A stretch of DNA of 64,000 nucleotides from JAPPLB01 sp965208945 (GCA_965208945.1 OZ242366.1:3100001-3164000), one strand, 5' to 3'; positions 1-9,252 are shown, counted from the first letter of the stretch. Notes: generated from the sequence alone by a model not told the origin. Numbers and translations: made by a program.

Positions 1-1568
1 GGTCCTTTTTCGAGAAAGCCCGCAAAGCCGAGAAAGCCGGCGACGACGTCTCCGCGTTTCTGTTCTACATGCAAGCGAGGGCCCGGGAACCGGCGAACCG
101 CCGGTTCGTTTGGTCCGCGGAAGCCGTTCGCCGACGCGCCGCGCAGACCTTAGCGGGGCTTGGCAATCTCGCCGCGGCACAGAAGCTCGACCCGGCGGAC
201 CCCTATCTCTCCGGATTCGGAGCCGACCGCGGTAGCGAGCTCCTGGGCCACCCCATCAAGCAACCTCGTCCGTTGAAGGCCCCGGTGGAGGTCAAGCCCG
301 AGAACAAGACTGCCGACTTCCGCGTACAGGGATCGATGCGTGAGGTCTACCAGGAAGTCGCCGAGTCTTTTGGACTTGCGGTCGCGTTCGATCTTGATTT
401 CGCCGGAGACGAAGAGGTCCGCTTCGAACTCGATGGCGCCGACTTCTACGAAACGATCCATGCCCTGATCGATGTGACTGACACGATCGTGATCCCCGTT
501 CACGCCGGGCTTTTCCTTGTGGCCGAGGATTCGCAGGCCAATCGGAGGCAGCTCGAGCCCGTGGCGACGGCCGTGATCCCCATCACGGAGCCGATCACGG
601 CGCAGGACGCCGACGAATTGGCAAAGGCTGTCCAGCAGACGCTGAATATCCGGCGCCTGTTCGTCGACACGACGCGGCGTCAGGTTCTCGTCCGGGACAC
701 GGTTCGCAACGTGCAACTCGCCGAAGCCCTCTACCATCATCTCGCTCATCCTCGCGCCGAAGTAGTGATCGATGTCGATCTGATCACGGTGGCGGATTCA
801 TCGGAGACGACCACCGGCGTCCAACTGCCGACGTCTTTCCCGGTGACGAACTTCAGCACGATTTTTTGGAACACACCCCGTGAAATCAGCCGCCTGGCGC
901 CGCTGCTCGGCATGGGAGGCGGACAGACGGTCTTCGGCATCGCCATCGGAAGCGCCTCCCTTCTGGCGCAGAAGATGAAATCGTCGGGCCGCGTCTTCAC
1001 CGGTTTCTCCTTGCGTTCGACGACCGGAATGCCGGCCAGCTTCCTGGTTGGAGAACGGTTTCCGATCATCAACGCCCGCTTTTCGGCTCCTTTGATCACC
1101 GACGAGATCAGTGATTCGATCAACCGGGGCACTTTCCGGGAGCCGATCCCGTCGTTCACGTTCGAAGACCTCGGTTTGACGTTCGAAGTGACGCCTCAGA
1201 TTCACAGCGCGAAGGAGGTCTCACTCGAGATCAACATCGAGATCAAGCAATTGACCGGGGTCGCCGTGAACGACATCCCCATACTGTCTCATCGGCAAAT
1301 GCAGACCTCGGCCCGACTGCGTGACGGCGAAGTGGCTCTCATCTCCGGGTTGGCTGTTCTGGAAAGGCGCCGCACGAAAAGCGGTCTTGCCTTCTTCACT
1401 CAAATTCCCTGGATCGGAAACGTCCTGAGCCGCAACTTCTTCGAGAGCAGTCAAGACCACTTGATCATCGCGATCCGTCCGCGTGTCGTCCGGCTTCCGC
1501 CGCAGGAAACCGAGCCCAGCCTCACCTTGCGCGCGGGGCCCGAAGCGAGACCCCTGCCGGCCATTTGA
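1..1568 (+). CDS. Secretin-family outer-membrane channel protein (5'-truncated by window edge)
   Basis: The reading frame is open from the first codons of the window (codons from position 3), so the true start lies upstream; the ATG at 69 is internal. The N-terminal part is charged and helical. A segment near 300-420 (FRVQGSMREVYQEVAESFGL) resembles the STN/secretin N-domain of PilQ/GspD proteins. The C-terminal third has secretin-like features: a VGERFPIIN stretch, a FEDLGLTFEVTPQIH strand pair and the closing RLRDGEVALISGL motif. Family knowledge: these form oligomeric pores for type II secretion or type IV pili. No other secretion gene is visible, so which machine it serves is unknown. The class is fairly secure; the exact family is not. 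Confidence 0.75.
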   Translation, partial: SFFEKARKAEKAGDDVSAFLFYMQARAREPANRRFVWSAEAVRRRAAQTLAGLGNLAAAQKLDPADPYLSGFGADRGSELLGHPIKQPRPLKAPVEVKPENKTADFRVQGSMREVYQEVAESFGLAVAFDLDFAGDEEVRFELDGADFYETIHALIDVTDTIVIPVHAGLFLVAEDSQANRRQLEPVATAVIPITEPITAQDADELAKAVQQTLNIRRLFVDTTRRQVLVRDTVRNVQLAEALYHHLAHPRAEVVIDVDLITVADSSETTTGVQLPTSFPVTNFSTIFWNTPREISRLAPLLGMGGGQTVFGIAIGSASLLAQKMKSSGRVFTGFSLRSTTGMPASFLVGERFPIINARFSAPLITDEISDSINRGTFREPIPSFTFEDLGLTFEVTPQIHSAKEVSLEINIEIKQLTGVAVNDIPILSHRQMQTSARLRDGEVALISGLAVLERRRTKSGLAFFTQIPWIGNVLSRNFFESSQDHLIIAIRPRVVRLPPQETEPSLTLRAGPEARPLPAI

Positions 1569-1743
1569 CCGGCTGTTGCAGCGCGGCGAGCGGTGTCTCG
1601 ATATTGGGTCCGAGACAGCCATGAGCGGAAACCTGCCCTTAGGCGCATGTGAGACATACAGGTGAGAACCCTATCGATCCGGCGAAGCTATGCAGGTTCG
1701 ATAAAAGGTCAACGCCTGCGGATTTGCGAAGATACACTTTCGC

Positions 1744-2790
1744 ATGTCGTTCATGATCGACGAGATCGTGCAGCAGCCGGAGGCGCTCGATCGCACTTTG
1801 CGCGAGGAACTTCCTCGGATCGAAGCGTTTCGGCGGCGGCTCTCCCATCTGTCCATCGACTTCGTGAGCCTGGTTGCGCGAGGAACGTCGGACAACGCGG
1901 CTCTATTCGGACGTTATCTCATCGAGATTTCAACCGGCCTGCCCGCAACGCTCGCCGCCCCTTCCGTGACTACCCTGTACGGTGTCCGGCACCGATGGAA
2001 AAACACGCTCGTCATCGCGCTTTCCCAATCGGGGGAGTCCACCGATACCAATCTGTATGTCCAGGCAGCCCGCGAGGCGGGGGCGCTGACGGTCGGGATT
2101 ACGAATGAGAGAACGAGCTCGCTGACCCACATGGTCGACGAGGTCTTTCTCGTTCATGCCGGGCACGAGAAGAGCGTCGCCGCCACCAAGACCTATACGG
2201 GTCAGCTACTGGTGCTGTACTTGCTCGCGTACGCTCTCGGGGCGCCGATCCCTCCCAAGAGCCTGGAGCGGTTGCCCGCGCTCGCGCGGCGAGCGCTGCG
2301 AACCAGAAAGCGGGTCGCCGCACTTTCCGAGCGGTACCGCTCAATGAAGCAGGCCGTCGTCGTTGGCCGCGGATTGAACTACGCCAATGCCTTCGAGCTG
2401 TCACTGAAGATGATGGAGACTTGCTATGTCGTGGCCGAGCGGTTCTCCGGCGCGGACTTCCTGCACGGCCCCATCGCACTCGTCGAGCGCGCCTTCCCGG
2501 TCTTTGTCTTCTCGTCTCCGGGTCCGACCAGCGGAACGACCATCGACATACTGCGGCGCCTGAGAGATCTCGAGGCCGAGACCATCGTGATCGGAGAGGC
2601 GACGGACGCCGCGATGCGATCCATCAGCGTGCCCGTCACGGGCCGTGTTCCGGCGGGTTGCCCCCGGGATCTGCTGACGCCCATCCCCTACATCATCCCG
2701 GCGCAACTCTTCTGCGCGTTCCTGTCCGAACAGAAAGGTCTCGATCCGGACCATCCCCGGACTCTGACCAAGGTGACGCGAACGATCTAA
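1744..2790 (+). CDS. SIS-domain sugar-phosphate isomerase/deaminase (GlmS C-terminal-like)
   Basis: 348 residues with two SIS folds and no glutaminase domain. The first SIS has the phosphosugar-binding ALSQSGESTDT motif (about residues 95-105) preceded by VARGTSDNA. AATKTYTGQL, GRGLNYANAFELSLKMMET and ADFLHGP match the GlmS isomerase half and the AgaS/NagB-II deaminases. The C-terminus TKVTRTI corresponds to the GlmS tail (usually K-x-V-T). The likely role is amino-sugar-phosphate isomerisation or deamination in the cytoplasm. The start at 1744 is tentative; ATG 1753 is equally possible and neither has a strong Shine-Dalgarno. The TAA stop lies inside the target duplication of the MITE that follows, so the repeat begins at the first base after the gene. 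Confidence 0.85.
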   Translation: MSFMIDEIVQQPEALDRTLREELPRIEAFRRRLSHLSIDFVSLVARGTSDNAALFGRYLIEISTGLPATLAAPSVTTLYGVRHRWKNTLVIALSQSGESTDTNLYVQAAREAGALTVGITNERTSSLTHMVDEVFLVHAGHEKSVAATKTYTGQLLVLYLLAYALGAPIPPKSLERLPALARRALRTRKRVAALSERYRSMKQAVVVGRGLNYANAFELSLKMMETCYVVAERFSGADFLHGPIALVERAFPVFVFSSPGPTSGTTIDILRRLRDLEAETIVIGEATDAAMRSISVPVTGRVPAGCPRDLLTPIPYIIPAQLFCAFLSEQKGLDPDHPRTLTKVTRTI

Positions 2791-2889
2791 CCTGCATTTC
2801 TCACCACCCGACGGTCGAAGCGCGCGATACGACCGCCAGGATTTCGTAGCGCTTGCTTGCCGTGCTCAACGTACTGTTCAATATATGGT

Positions 2890-3110
2890 TCGCTCCCGGG
2901 ATGTCCACCTATTCCTTCTTGCTGAACGTTGGTCTGCGCCAATATATCCGACCTCTAGGTGGAACCGCGCTGGTTCCGGGCCATGATGGGGTCCGCACGT
3001 CCCGCTCCTCATAAGTACGCCGACCTGTGAGGGCCATGAACAGTAACAGGATTCGGTGACGCCGGTACGACCGTTTTGTCCATCAATCGGGAGTAAGCAG
3101 ACAAACTGTG
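2890..3110 (-). ncRNA. Putative bridge (seeker) RNA of the IS1111-group element, targeting MITE-A
   Basis: Non-coding DNA downstream of the transposase, read on the minus strand. It contains TACTGTTCA (3045-3037), identical to the top strand of the left half of the insertion site, and then GGCGTACTT (3021-3013), the reverse complement of the right half AAGTACGCC. This matches the LTG/RTG logic of IS110 bridge RNAs, where one guide pairs with the bottom strand on the left and the other with the top strand on the right. A perfect hairpin (2961-2977, GGAACC/GGTTCC) and an overlapping alternative stem (2905-2910 with 2957-2962) follow. ATATATT (2947-2941) could pair with the element's own left junction AATATAT as a donor guide. 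No convincing left-donor guide was found. RNA ends are estimates. Confidence 0.65.
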
Positions 3111-3145
3111 AGCTCCTGGTAGTGCTACGGCGGACCGCAGGGCGG

Positions 3146-4219
3146 TTAACCCGCCGGGGCTGGTTGCCGCTGTTGAGAGAAGCGCTGGCCGCTGCTCAGC
3201 AAGGCCCATGCGATGCGCGCCAGCCGTGCCGCCAGCGCCACGATCACGACCCGCCGATCTTTGTTCAGGAGCATCCGCCGCAGCCACTGGCCGAGTTGGT
3301 CGCTGCGCTTCGCGAGCACGTCGAGGCTCGAGCGGGCACAGTGCACCAGCAGCGTCCGGACGTAGCGGTTGCCGCGCTTGCTGATGCCTCCCAAGCGCTG
3401 CTTGCCTCCGCTGGAGTACTCTCTCGGCACCAGACCCAACCAAGCAGCGACGTCGCGCCCCTTCTCGAAGGCCTCGGCGTTGCCGATCGTCGCCACCAAG
3501 GCCGTCGCTGTCTGCACGCCGATGCCGGGGATCTCTCTGAGCCGCCGGCAGGCCTCGCTCGCCTGCGCTTTCCTCAGCAGATAGGTGTTGACTTGCTGAA
3601 TCTTCTCTGCCAGCACTTGCCATTCGGCAAACATGCCCGCCAGCAGCGCCCGCATTTCGTCGGACAGGCCGTTATCGGCGTCCTCGAGGATCTCCGGCAG
3701 ACGGACCACAAACCAACGCTTGCCCTGTGGAAGGGTGATGCCGCGTTCCAGCAGAAAGGCGCGCGCCTGGTTGATCAACTGCGTCGAGTTGCCCACCAGC
3801 CGCGAGCGATAGCGGTGCAGCGACTGCATCGACAGTTGTTGCTCGCTCTTGACCGCCACGAAGCGCATGCTCGGCCGCAGACAGGCTTCCGCGCAGGCCT
3901 CGGCGTCCGTCGAGTCGTTCTTGTCGCGCTTCACAAAGGGCTTCACATATTTGGGCGGCATCAGCTTCACGTCGTGCCCCTGGGCCAGCAGTTGGCGGCC
4001 CAGGTGATGGGCGCCGCAGCAGGCTTCCATGCCGATACGGCAGGGCTGCATCTGGGCGGTCACCTCCAGCAGCTTGCCCTTCGAGTAGCGGCGACGGGTG
4101 AGCACCCGGCCGGTTGCGTCCAAGCCGACCAAGTCGACGTTGTGTTTTGCTAGATCGAGGCCGATCGTGACGACCTCCTTCCATACGCTCTTGCGGGATG
4201 ATCGCTGGGTCGTTGCCAT
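3146..4219 (-). CDS. IS110-family (IS1111-group) transposase/recombinase
   Basis: 357 residues from ATG 4219, which has AGAGGAAACC just upstream; an upstream in-frame extension runs through MITE and tRNA sequence and is not credible. The N-terminal RuvC-like DEDD domain shows GLDLAKHNVDLVGLD, GMEACCGAHH and DKNDSTDAEAC (the two last acidic residues). The C-terminal Tnp_IS110/IS116 domain shows EIPGIGVQTATALVATIG and YSSGGKQRLGGISKRGN with the family's conserved serine region. Family knowledge: these enzymes excise the IS as a circle and insert it at a site chosen by a bridge RNA. The protein is identical to the portion of the copy visible at the right edge of the window. Confidence 0.93.
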   Translation of the reverse strand: MATTQRSSRKSVWKEVVTIGLDLAKHNVDLVGLDATGRVLTRRRYSKGKLLEVTAQMQPCRIGMEACCGAHHLGRQLLAQGHDVKLMPPKYVKPFVKRDKNDSTDAEACAEACLRPSMRFVAVKSEQQLSMQSLHRYRSRLVGNSTQLINQARAFLLERGITLPQGKRWFVVRLPEILEDADNGLSDEMRALLAGMFAEWQVLAEKIQQVNTYLLRKAQASEACRRLREIPGIGVQTATALVATIGNAEAFEKGRDVAAWLGLVPREYSSGGKQRLGGISKRGNRYVRTLLVHCARSSLDVLAKRSDQLGQWLRRMLLNKDRRVVIVALAARLARIAWALLSSGQRFSQQRQPAPAG

Positions 4220-4386
4220 GATGGTTTCCTCTCGGTTCGTGAACTGCGGCCGGGGACGGCCGTTGCTACCAGCATGGCCGAACTCGACGACGCAGCGGAA
4301 GTGGGAGCGAACCATCCCATAAGTACGCCTGCGCGCGCCAAGCGGCTCGCGCCTCGCCGCGTGGTGAGAAATGCAGGCTAGCGTCA

Positions 4387-4473
4387 TGGTGCCCGGGGTG
4401 GGACTCGAACCCACACGTCCCGAAGGACAGAGGATTTTAAGTCCTCTGCGTCTGCCGATTTCGCCACCCGGGC
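4387..4473 (-). tRNA. tRNA-Leu (UAA), CCA encoded
   Basis: On the minus strand the acceptor arm GCCCGGG pairs with CCCGGGC, followed by A and an encoded CCA. The anticodon stem AGAGGA/TCCTCT encloses loop CTTAAAA with anticodon TAA. A long class II variable arm (GTCCTTCGGGAC) and the T-loop GGTTCGAGTCC are present. All arms pair well. Confidence 0.95.
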
Positions 4474-4608
4474 ATCGCTTGCGATCGGCTTTCGGCTTCC
4501 TGCCGTTGCGCTCATCATATCTTCCGGAGTCAGACTCGCGAGAAAAAAGATCGCGAGCCGGCAGCCTGGGGAATCGCCGTTCGAGAGCCTTACGACAGCC
4601 CTGAGAGA

Positions 4609-6021
4609 CTAAACGAGGATGTCGTTGACGACCTTTCCGTGAACGTCCGTCAAGCGGAAGTCACGGCCCTGGAAACGATGAGTCAGCCTGGTGTGATCGA
4701 TGCCGAGCAGGTGGAGAATCGTAGCGTGCAGGTCGTGAACGTGGACAACGTTGTCGACTGCGGCGTAGCCGAGCTCGTCCGTGGCGCCGTAGCTGAAACC
4801 GGGTTTGACGCCGCCCCCTGCCATCCACATCGAGAAACCCTTGATGTGGTGGTCGCGTCCGGCTTTCGACCGGTCGCCTTGCGACATCGGCGTTCGACCG
4901 AACTCTCCGCACCAGAGGATCAATGTCTCGTCGAGCAACCCGCGCTGTTTGAGGTCTTTGACCAGCGCCGCTGAACCGCGATCGACGAGGCCGCAGGTTT
5001 CCTCGATGCCGTTCTTGATATCGCCGTGATGGTCCCAGCCGCGATGGTAGAGATGGATGAAGCGCACGCCGCGTTCGGCCAAGCGCCTCGCCAGCAAACA
5101 ATTGGAGGCATAGGAGCCATCGTCGCCGGTCGCACCGTACATGTCGAGGATGTGCTGCGGCTCGTTCGAAAAGTCGACCAGTTCAGGTACGCTCATCTGC
5201 ATCCGGAACGCCAATTCGTATTGCGCGATGCGGGTGGAGATTTCGGGGTCGTCGATCATCTCGCCTTGAATGCGGTTGAGCTTGCCGACCGCATCGATCA
5301 GGCCCGATTGGTTGTCACGGCTCACGCCCGGGGGATTGCGCACGTACGACACCGGTTCACCGCCGGACTGGAACTTTACGCCCTGATAGCGGCTCGGCAG
5401 GAAACCGCTGTGCCACTGGCGCGCGGCGATCGGCTGCGACTGCGCTCCGCCCTCCGAGGTCAGCACGACAAAGCCCGGCAAGTCTTCCGACTCGCTGCCC
5501 AGACCGTACGTGATCCACGAGCCCATGCTGGGCCGCCCGGCGGAGCGAAAGCCCGTGTTCATGAAGGTGTGGGCGGTGTCGTGGTTGATCTGCTCCGTCA
5601 CCATCGATCGGATGATGCAAATGTCATCGGCGATCCCGCCGATGTGCGGCAGCGTACTCGTCATGTGCTGGCCGGATTTGCCGTACTTCTTGAACGGATG
5701 CTGAGGTGCGAGAATGCGCAGCTCCTTGCCTTGGAGCTGTGCGATCTGCTGCCCCTTCGTGAACGATTCGGGCATGGGCTCTCCGTCACGGTCGACAAGC
5801 GCCTGCTTGTAGTCGAAGAGTTCCAGGTGCGCCGCGCCGCCCGCCTGGCAGAGGAAGATCACCCGCTTGATGGTTTGCGAGTGATCCGGAAAGCCGGAGA
5901 TACCGGGAGCCACCGCCGGCAGCTTCCCTTTGAACAGCGACGCAAGCGCCAGGCTTCCCAGGCCCATCGAAGCTCGGCCCAAGAACGCTCGGCGGGTTTC
6001 CCGCATGTCCGTAGTCAACAT
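4609..6021 (-). CDS. DUF1501 domain-containing exported protein
   Basis: 470 residues. A twin-arginine-type leader is visible near the N-terminus (RETRRAFLGRASMGLGSLAL). The body has DUF1501 (sulfatase-like alkaline-phosphatase fold) landmarks: FLCQAGGAAHLELFDYK, NHDTAHTFMNTGF, GRPSMGSWITYGLGSE, WCGEFGRTPMSQGD and GRDHHIKGFSMWMAGGG. It lies 219 bp downstream of the DUF1549/DUF1553 gene on the same strand. This pairing is typical in Planctomycetota, Verrucomicrobiota and Acidobacteriota, where the two are thought to work together on an extracytoplasmic, probably glycan-related, substrate. A MITE-B sits between the two genes. Substrate unknown. Confidence 0.9.
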   Translation of the reverse strand: MLTTDMRETRRAFLGRASMGLGSLALASLFKGKLPAVAPGISGFPDHSQTIKRVIFLCQAGGAAHLELFDYKQALVDRDGEPMPESFTKGQQIAQLQGKELRILAPQHPFKKYGKSGQHMTSTLPHIGGIADDICIIRSMVTEQINHDTAHTFMNTGFRSAGRPSMGSWITYGLGSESEDLPGFVVLTSEGGAQSQPIAARQWHSGFLPSRYQGVKFQSGGEPVSYVRNPPGVSRDNQSGLIDAVGKLNRIQGEMIDDPEISTRIAQYELAFRMQMSVPELVDFSNEPQHILDMYGATGDDGSYASNCLLARRLAERGVRFIHLYHRGWDHHGDIKNGIEETCGLVDRGSAALVKDLKQRGLLDETLILWCGEFGRTPMSQGDRSKAGRDHHIKGFSMWMAGGGVKPGFSYGATDELGYAAVDNVVHVHDLHATILHLLGIDHTRLTHRFQGRDFRLTDVHGKVVNDILV

Positions 6022-6035
6022 TTCCCTGATCCTAG

Positions 6036-6212
6036 CCTGCCTTTCTCACCACCCGACGGTCGAAGCACACGGTAGAAAGGCCGTGATTCGTGTTTCGTGA
6101 CTCGTGATTCGTGAAAAACCTTAAAGGCCATATTGCTTGCGCCCAGCGGCTTGCGCCTCGTCCTGACGCCCCTCTCACGCACTTCGCCTCGCCACGTGGT
6201 GAGATATACAGG
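6036..6212 (+). repeat. MITE-B copy 1
   Basis: Ends resemble MITE-A (CCTGCCTTTCTCACCAC on the left, a degenerate GTGGTGAGATATACAGG on the right), but the core is replaced by short ATTCGTG/TTTCGTG reiterations and AAAAACCTTAAAGGCC. The left flank is CTAG, the right CTCA, so the duplication has decayed. It lies between the DUF1553 and DUF1501 genes. Confidence 0.8.
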
Positions 6213-6240
6213 CTCATCTCCATCTGAATCTCTTCGCGCC

Positions 6241-9200
6241 TCAGTAACGCATCACGAATTCGTGTTTGTTCATCACCGCACGGGCCACTCCGGTCCAGGC
6301 GGCGAGCTCGACGGGATCGAGATCCGCCGGCACTCGCGCGAAACCGACGCTCAGCAAGCGGTGCGCTTGTTCAGGATCGTGCTTGAAGCCGGCCAACTGC
6401 GAAGCGACCAGTTCCGCGAGGGCTTGCTGCTCCTGAGCCACCGCCTTCCGGGAAACGGCCTGCTCGAAGGCAAAATCGATTCGGCCGGCCGTATCCGAGC
6501 GACCCGATTGGAGAATCCGCGCCGCAAAGGCGCGCGCCGCCTCAACGTAGCTGGGGTCGTTGAGCATGACCAGCGATTGCAGCGGCGTGTTCGAGACGAT
6601 CCGCTCGGCGGTGCATTCTTCGCGGGCCGGCGCGTCGAACGCCATCAGCGACGGATGCAGGAAGGTGCGCTGCCAATGCGTGTAGAGCCCACGCCGGAAC
6701 TGGTTTTCGTTGTAGTCCGGCTCATACTCGCGCTTCGGGAAGTTGAGTTCCCGGTAGTATCCGGCCGGTTGGTACGGCCGCACGCTCGGACCGTACATCC
6801 TGCGATTCAGCAGCCCGCTCACGGCGAGCGCGTTGTCGCGGATGAACTCCGCATCGAGGCGCCGCATGTTCTGCCGGCCGTGATAGCGGTTGTCAGGGTC
6901 CTGCCGCCGGAGAGCCTCGCTCGGCTCGCTCGAGCGGCGGTAGGTCTCCGAGAGCACGATGGTGCGAATGACGTGCTTGACGTCCCAGCCGCTCTCGATG
7001 AACTCGACGGCCAGCCAATCGAGCAAATCCTGGTTGACCGGCGTTTCGCCCTGCGAGCCGAGATCGTCGAGCACCTTGGACAACCCGGTTCCGAAAAGCA
7101 TCTTCCACATGCGGTTGACAAACACCCGCGCGGTCAGCGGATTCTCGCGGCCGACAAGCCAGTTCGCCAAATCGAGGCGAGTCAGACGGTTCCCGTTGAC
7201 GGGAATCTGTTCAAGGAAGTGAGGCGCCTGGGGCTCGACGATGTCGCCGGAATCGTTCATCCAATCGCCGCGCGGCAGGATGCGGACTTCCCGTAATTCT
7301 TCGCTTACCTCGGTGACGAGACATTCGTCCGCATGGTCAAGCAACTCCGCCCGGCGGCGCTCGAGCTTGCGGATCTCACGCCATGCGTAACTGCTCCTTG
7401 TCCACTGCCTGAACATCCGGCGAAGAGCTCTGTCTTGTTTCCCGGAGAGTTTCGCCTCCGTGCCCAGGGCCTGCCGGAGGTCTTCACCCGGGGGCAATTC
7501 CGGGAAGTCCGAGTCCGTTACGGCGAGCCGGGAAAGCCCGGCTATCATCTTGGCGGCCCGTCCGTTGTAGGTCATCGTGAATTGCAGCTTCTGTCCGGCT
7601 TTCGACTGCAAGGGCCTGGCCAAGACCCACATGGCGCGCCGCGGACCTTCTTCCGCCAAGTCGCCCTGCCAACCGGACCGGGCGTTGCCGTCCAGGGTCT
7701 GACGCAGGTAGGAGTCCGCTCCCTGGCGGACCGGCACGAGCGCACCGAACCCGATGGATTCCTGCCGACCGTCTTCCCGCAGCAGCTTCACATCGAACTC
7801 GCTCAGGTAAAAGTCGTCAAAGCCTTCGCTGGGAAAGAGTTCCAGGAGCACGGCAGTGATCGTCTCGCCATCGAGCTTCGTCTCGACTTTCTGCACCGCC
7901 TCGCGGGGCTTCTCTTCACCGGTCACCACCTGGCGGAAGAAACCGTCTTCCTCGAGCCGTAGATCGAGGTCCTCGCAGCCGCTGATGTCAGGATGGGCGC
8001 AGTCGTTCCAGACGCGTTGGGGCTCTACCGTCGTCCATTCTTCAAGCCGCTCCCGCAGGTAGGCGCGGAACGTCTCGATGTTCTCGCGGTTGCTCTTGAG
8101 CCTGCCTCCCTCCTGCCGCAGCTCGCGGATGCGGTCTTGGATCGAGGAAATTTCTTCCTTCGATTCGTCCGGCAGAACCCGGATCAGCGGCTCGAATTGC
8201 GAACCGTAGACGCCGACCTCTTCGATGTCCGCAAAGAACGCCGCCATTTGATAGAAGTCCTTCGCAGTGAACGGGTCGAACTTATGGTCATGGCATTCCG
8301 CGCAGCCGAGCGTGGACCCCAACCACACTTCGGAGACGTTCCGCACCCGGTCGGTGGCGTATTTCGCGAGGTATTCCCTGGCTTGCGCGCCGCCCTCGTT
8401 GGTGATGCGGTTGAGCCGGTTGTAGGCGCTGGCGACTCGTTCAGCGGCGCCGGCACCGGGAAGCAGATCGCCCGCCAGTTGCTCTCTGGTGAACTGGTCG
8501 AAGGGCTTGTTCTCGTTGAACGCGCGTATCACGTAGTCACGGAACAAATAGACGTTGATCGGGATGTCGCTGTGGAACCCGATCGAGTCGGCATACCTGA
8601 CGAGATCGAGCCAGTAGACAGCCATCCTCTCGCCGAAATGAGGCGAGTCGAGCAGACGGTCGACCAACCCTTTATAAGCGTCCGGATCGTCATCCGTGAT
8701 GAACGCACGCGCTTCCCCGGCTCCGGGCGGCAGGCCCGTCAGATCGAAGCTCAGCCGGCGGGCGAGAGTGCGACGGTCCGCCTCGCCGACAGGGCGGAGC
8801 CCCTGTTCTTCCAGAGCCGCGTTGACGATATGGTCGATTCCGGCGTACCCCTCTGGCGCCTCGACACGCTCCAGCGGGATGTAGGCCCAATGCGGTTCGT
8901 ATTCCGCGCCCTGTTCGATCCAACGCCTCAGCAGCGCTTTCTGATCGTCCGACAGTTTCTTGTTCGACCAGACCGGGGGCATGGCCCGTAGCGGTTCCGG
9001 GTCGTACAGCCGCGCGACAAGCTTGCTCGCCTGGGGGTCGCCGGGGACGATGACGCCGGCTTGAACCGCTTCCTCGCGCCGATCGAGCCGCAGGCCCGCC
9101 TGCCGGGCGTTGCCGTCGGGTCCGTGGCATCGATAGCAATTCTCGGAAAGGACCGGGCGGATATCGCGATTGAACCGCACCGGCTCCGCGCCCGTGGTTG

Positions 9201-9252
9201 CCGCGGCCGAGGCCAAGGCAAGAAAGCCGGTGAGCAGTGGGAGCATTCTCAT
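6241..9252 (-). CDS. PSCyt1-DUF1549-DUF1553 exported c-type cytochrome-like protein
   Basis: 1,003 residues from ATG 9252; a longer in-frame extension upstream runs through repeat-rich intergenic DNA and lacks protein-like character. A signal peptide (MRMLPLLTGFLALASAAA) is followed by a PSCyt1 haem site CYRCHGPDGN and then DUF1549 (LDLVRYADSIGFHSD, FTREQLAGDLLPG). A second CAECHDHKFDPF motif follows. A carbohydrate-binding-like insert lies mid-protein, and a C-terminal DUF1553 has LARRL-type features (RVFVNRMWKMLFGTGL, PLQSLVMLNDPSYVEAARAFA). Family knowledge: large extracytoplasmic proteins found next to DUF1501 proteins, enriched in Planctomycetota and relatives. It forms the pair with the DUF1501 gene downstream. 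Confidence 0.9.
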   Translation of the reverse strand: MRMLPLLTGFLALASAAATTGAEPVRFNRDIRPVLSENCYRCHGPDGNARQAGLRLDRREEAVQAGVIVPGDPQASKLVARLYDPEPLRAMPPVWSNKKLSDDQKALLRRWIEQGAEYEPHWAYIPLERVEAPEGYAGIDHIVNAALEEQGLRPVGEADRRTLARRLSFDLTGLPPGAGEARAFITDDDPDAYKGLVDRLLDSPHFGERMAVYWLDLVRYADSIGFHSDIPINVYLFRDYVIRAFNENKPFDQFTREQLAGDLLPGAGAAERVASAYNRLNRITNEGGAQAREYLAKYATDRVRNVSEVWLGSTLGCAECHDHKFDPFTAKDFYQMAAFFADIEEVGVYGSQFEPLIRVLPDESKEEISSIQDRIRELRQEGGRLKSNRENIETFRAYLRERLEEWTTVEPQRVWNDCAHPDISGCEDLDLRLEEDGFFRQVVTGEEKPREAVQKVETKLDGETITAVLLELFPSEGFDDFYLSEFDVKLLREDGRQESIGFGALVPVRQGADSYLRQTLDGNARSGWQGDLAEEGPRRAMWVLARPLQSKAGQKLQFTMTYNGRAAKMIAGLSRLAVTDSDFPELPPGEDLRQALGTEAKLSGKQDRALRRMFRQWTRSSYAWREIRKLERRRAELLDHADECLVTEVSEELREVRILPRGDWMNDSGDIVEPQAPHFLEQIPVNGNRLTRLDLANWLVGRENPLTARVFVNRMWKMLFGTGLSKVLDDLGSQGETPVNQDLLDWLAVEFIESGWDVKHVIRTIVLSETYRRSSEPSEALRRQDPDNRYHGRQNMRRLDAEFIRDNALAVSGLLNRRMYGPSVRPYQPAGYYRELNFPKREYEPDYNENQFRRGLYTHWQRTFLHPSLMAFDAPAREECTAERIVSNTPLQSLVMLNDPSYVEAARAFAARILQSGRSDTAGRIDFAFEQAVSRKAVAQEQQALAELVASQLAGFKHDPEQAHRLLSVGFARVPADLDPVELAAWTGVARAVMNKHEFVMRY

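Larger units (their letters stand above)
2882..4322 (-). mobile_element. IS110-family insertion sequence, IS1111 group, copy 1
   Basis: About 1.44 kb. Comparing the flanks with intact MITE-A copies puts the boundaries at an AA dinucleotide: the MITE reads GTTCAA then GTACGCC, whereas here GTTCAA is followed by TATATGG and CCCATAA precedes GTACGCC. Subterminal inverted repeats ATGGTTCGCTCCC (2885-2897) and its complement (4303-4315) lie a few bases inside each end, as known for the IS1111 group. The transposase is on the minus strand with about 100 bp upstream and about 264 bp of non-coding DNA downstream, also IS1111-like. A second copy starts at 63089. Confidence 0.92.
2791..4377 (+). repeat. 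MITE-A copy 1, split by IS1111-group element
   Basis: The left part is 2791-2881 and the right part 4323-4377; the IS at 2882-4322 sits between them. The left end is CCTGCATTTCTCACCAC and the right end its inverted complement. Flanks are CTAA (2787-2790) and CTAG (4378-4381). The right arm lacks about 30 bases found in other copies (between GCGCCTCG and CCGCGTGG). The right flank is 5 bp from the CCA end of tRNA-Leu. Confidence 0.9.

Noticed and set aside
2941..2947. AATATAT as proof of a full donor-binding loop in the bridge RNA
   Set aside because: The 7-8-nt match to the left junction is suggestive, but no convincing left-donor guide was found, so only the target guides are claimed.
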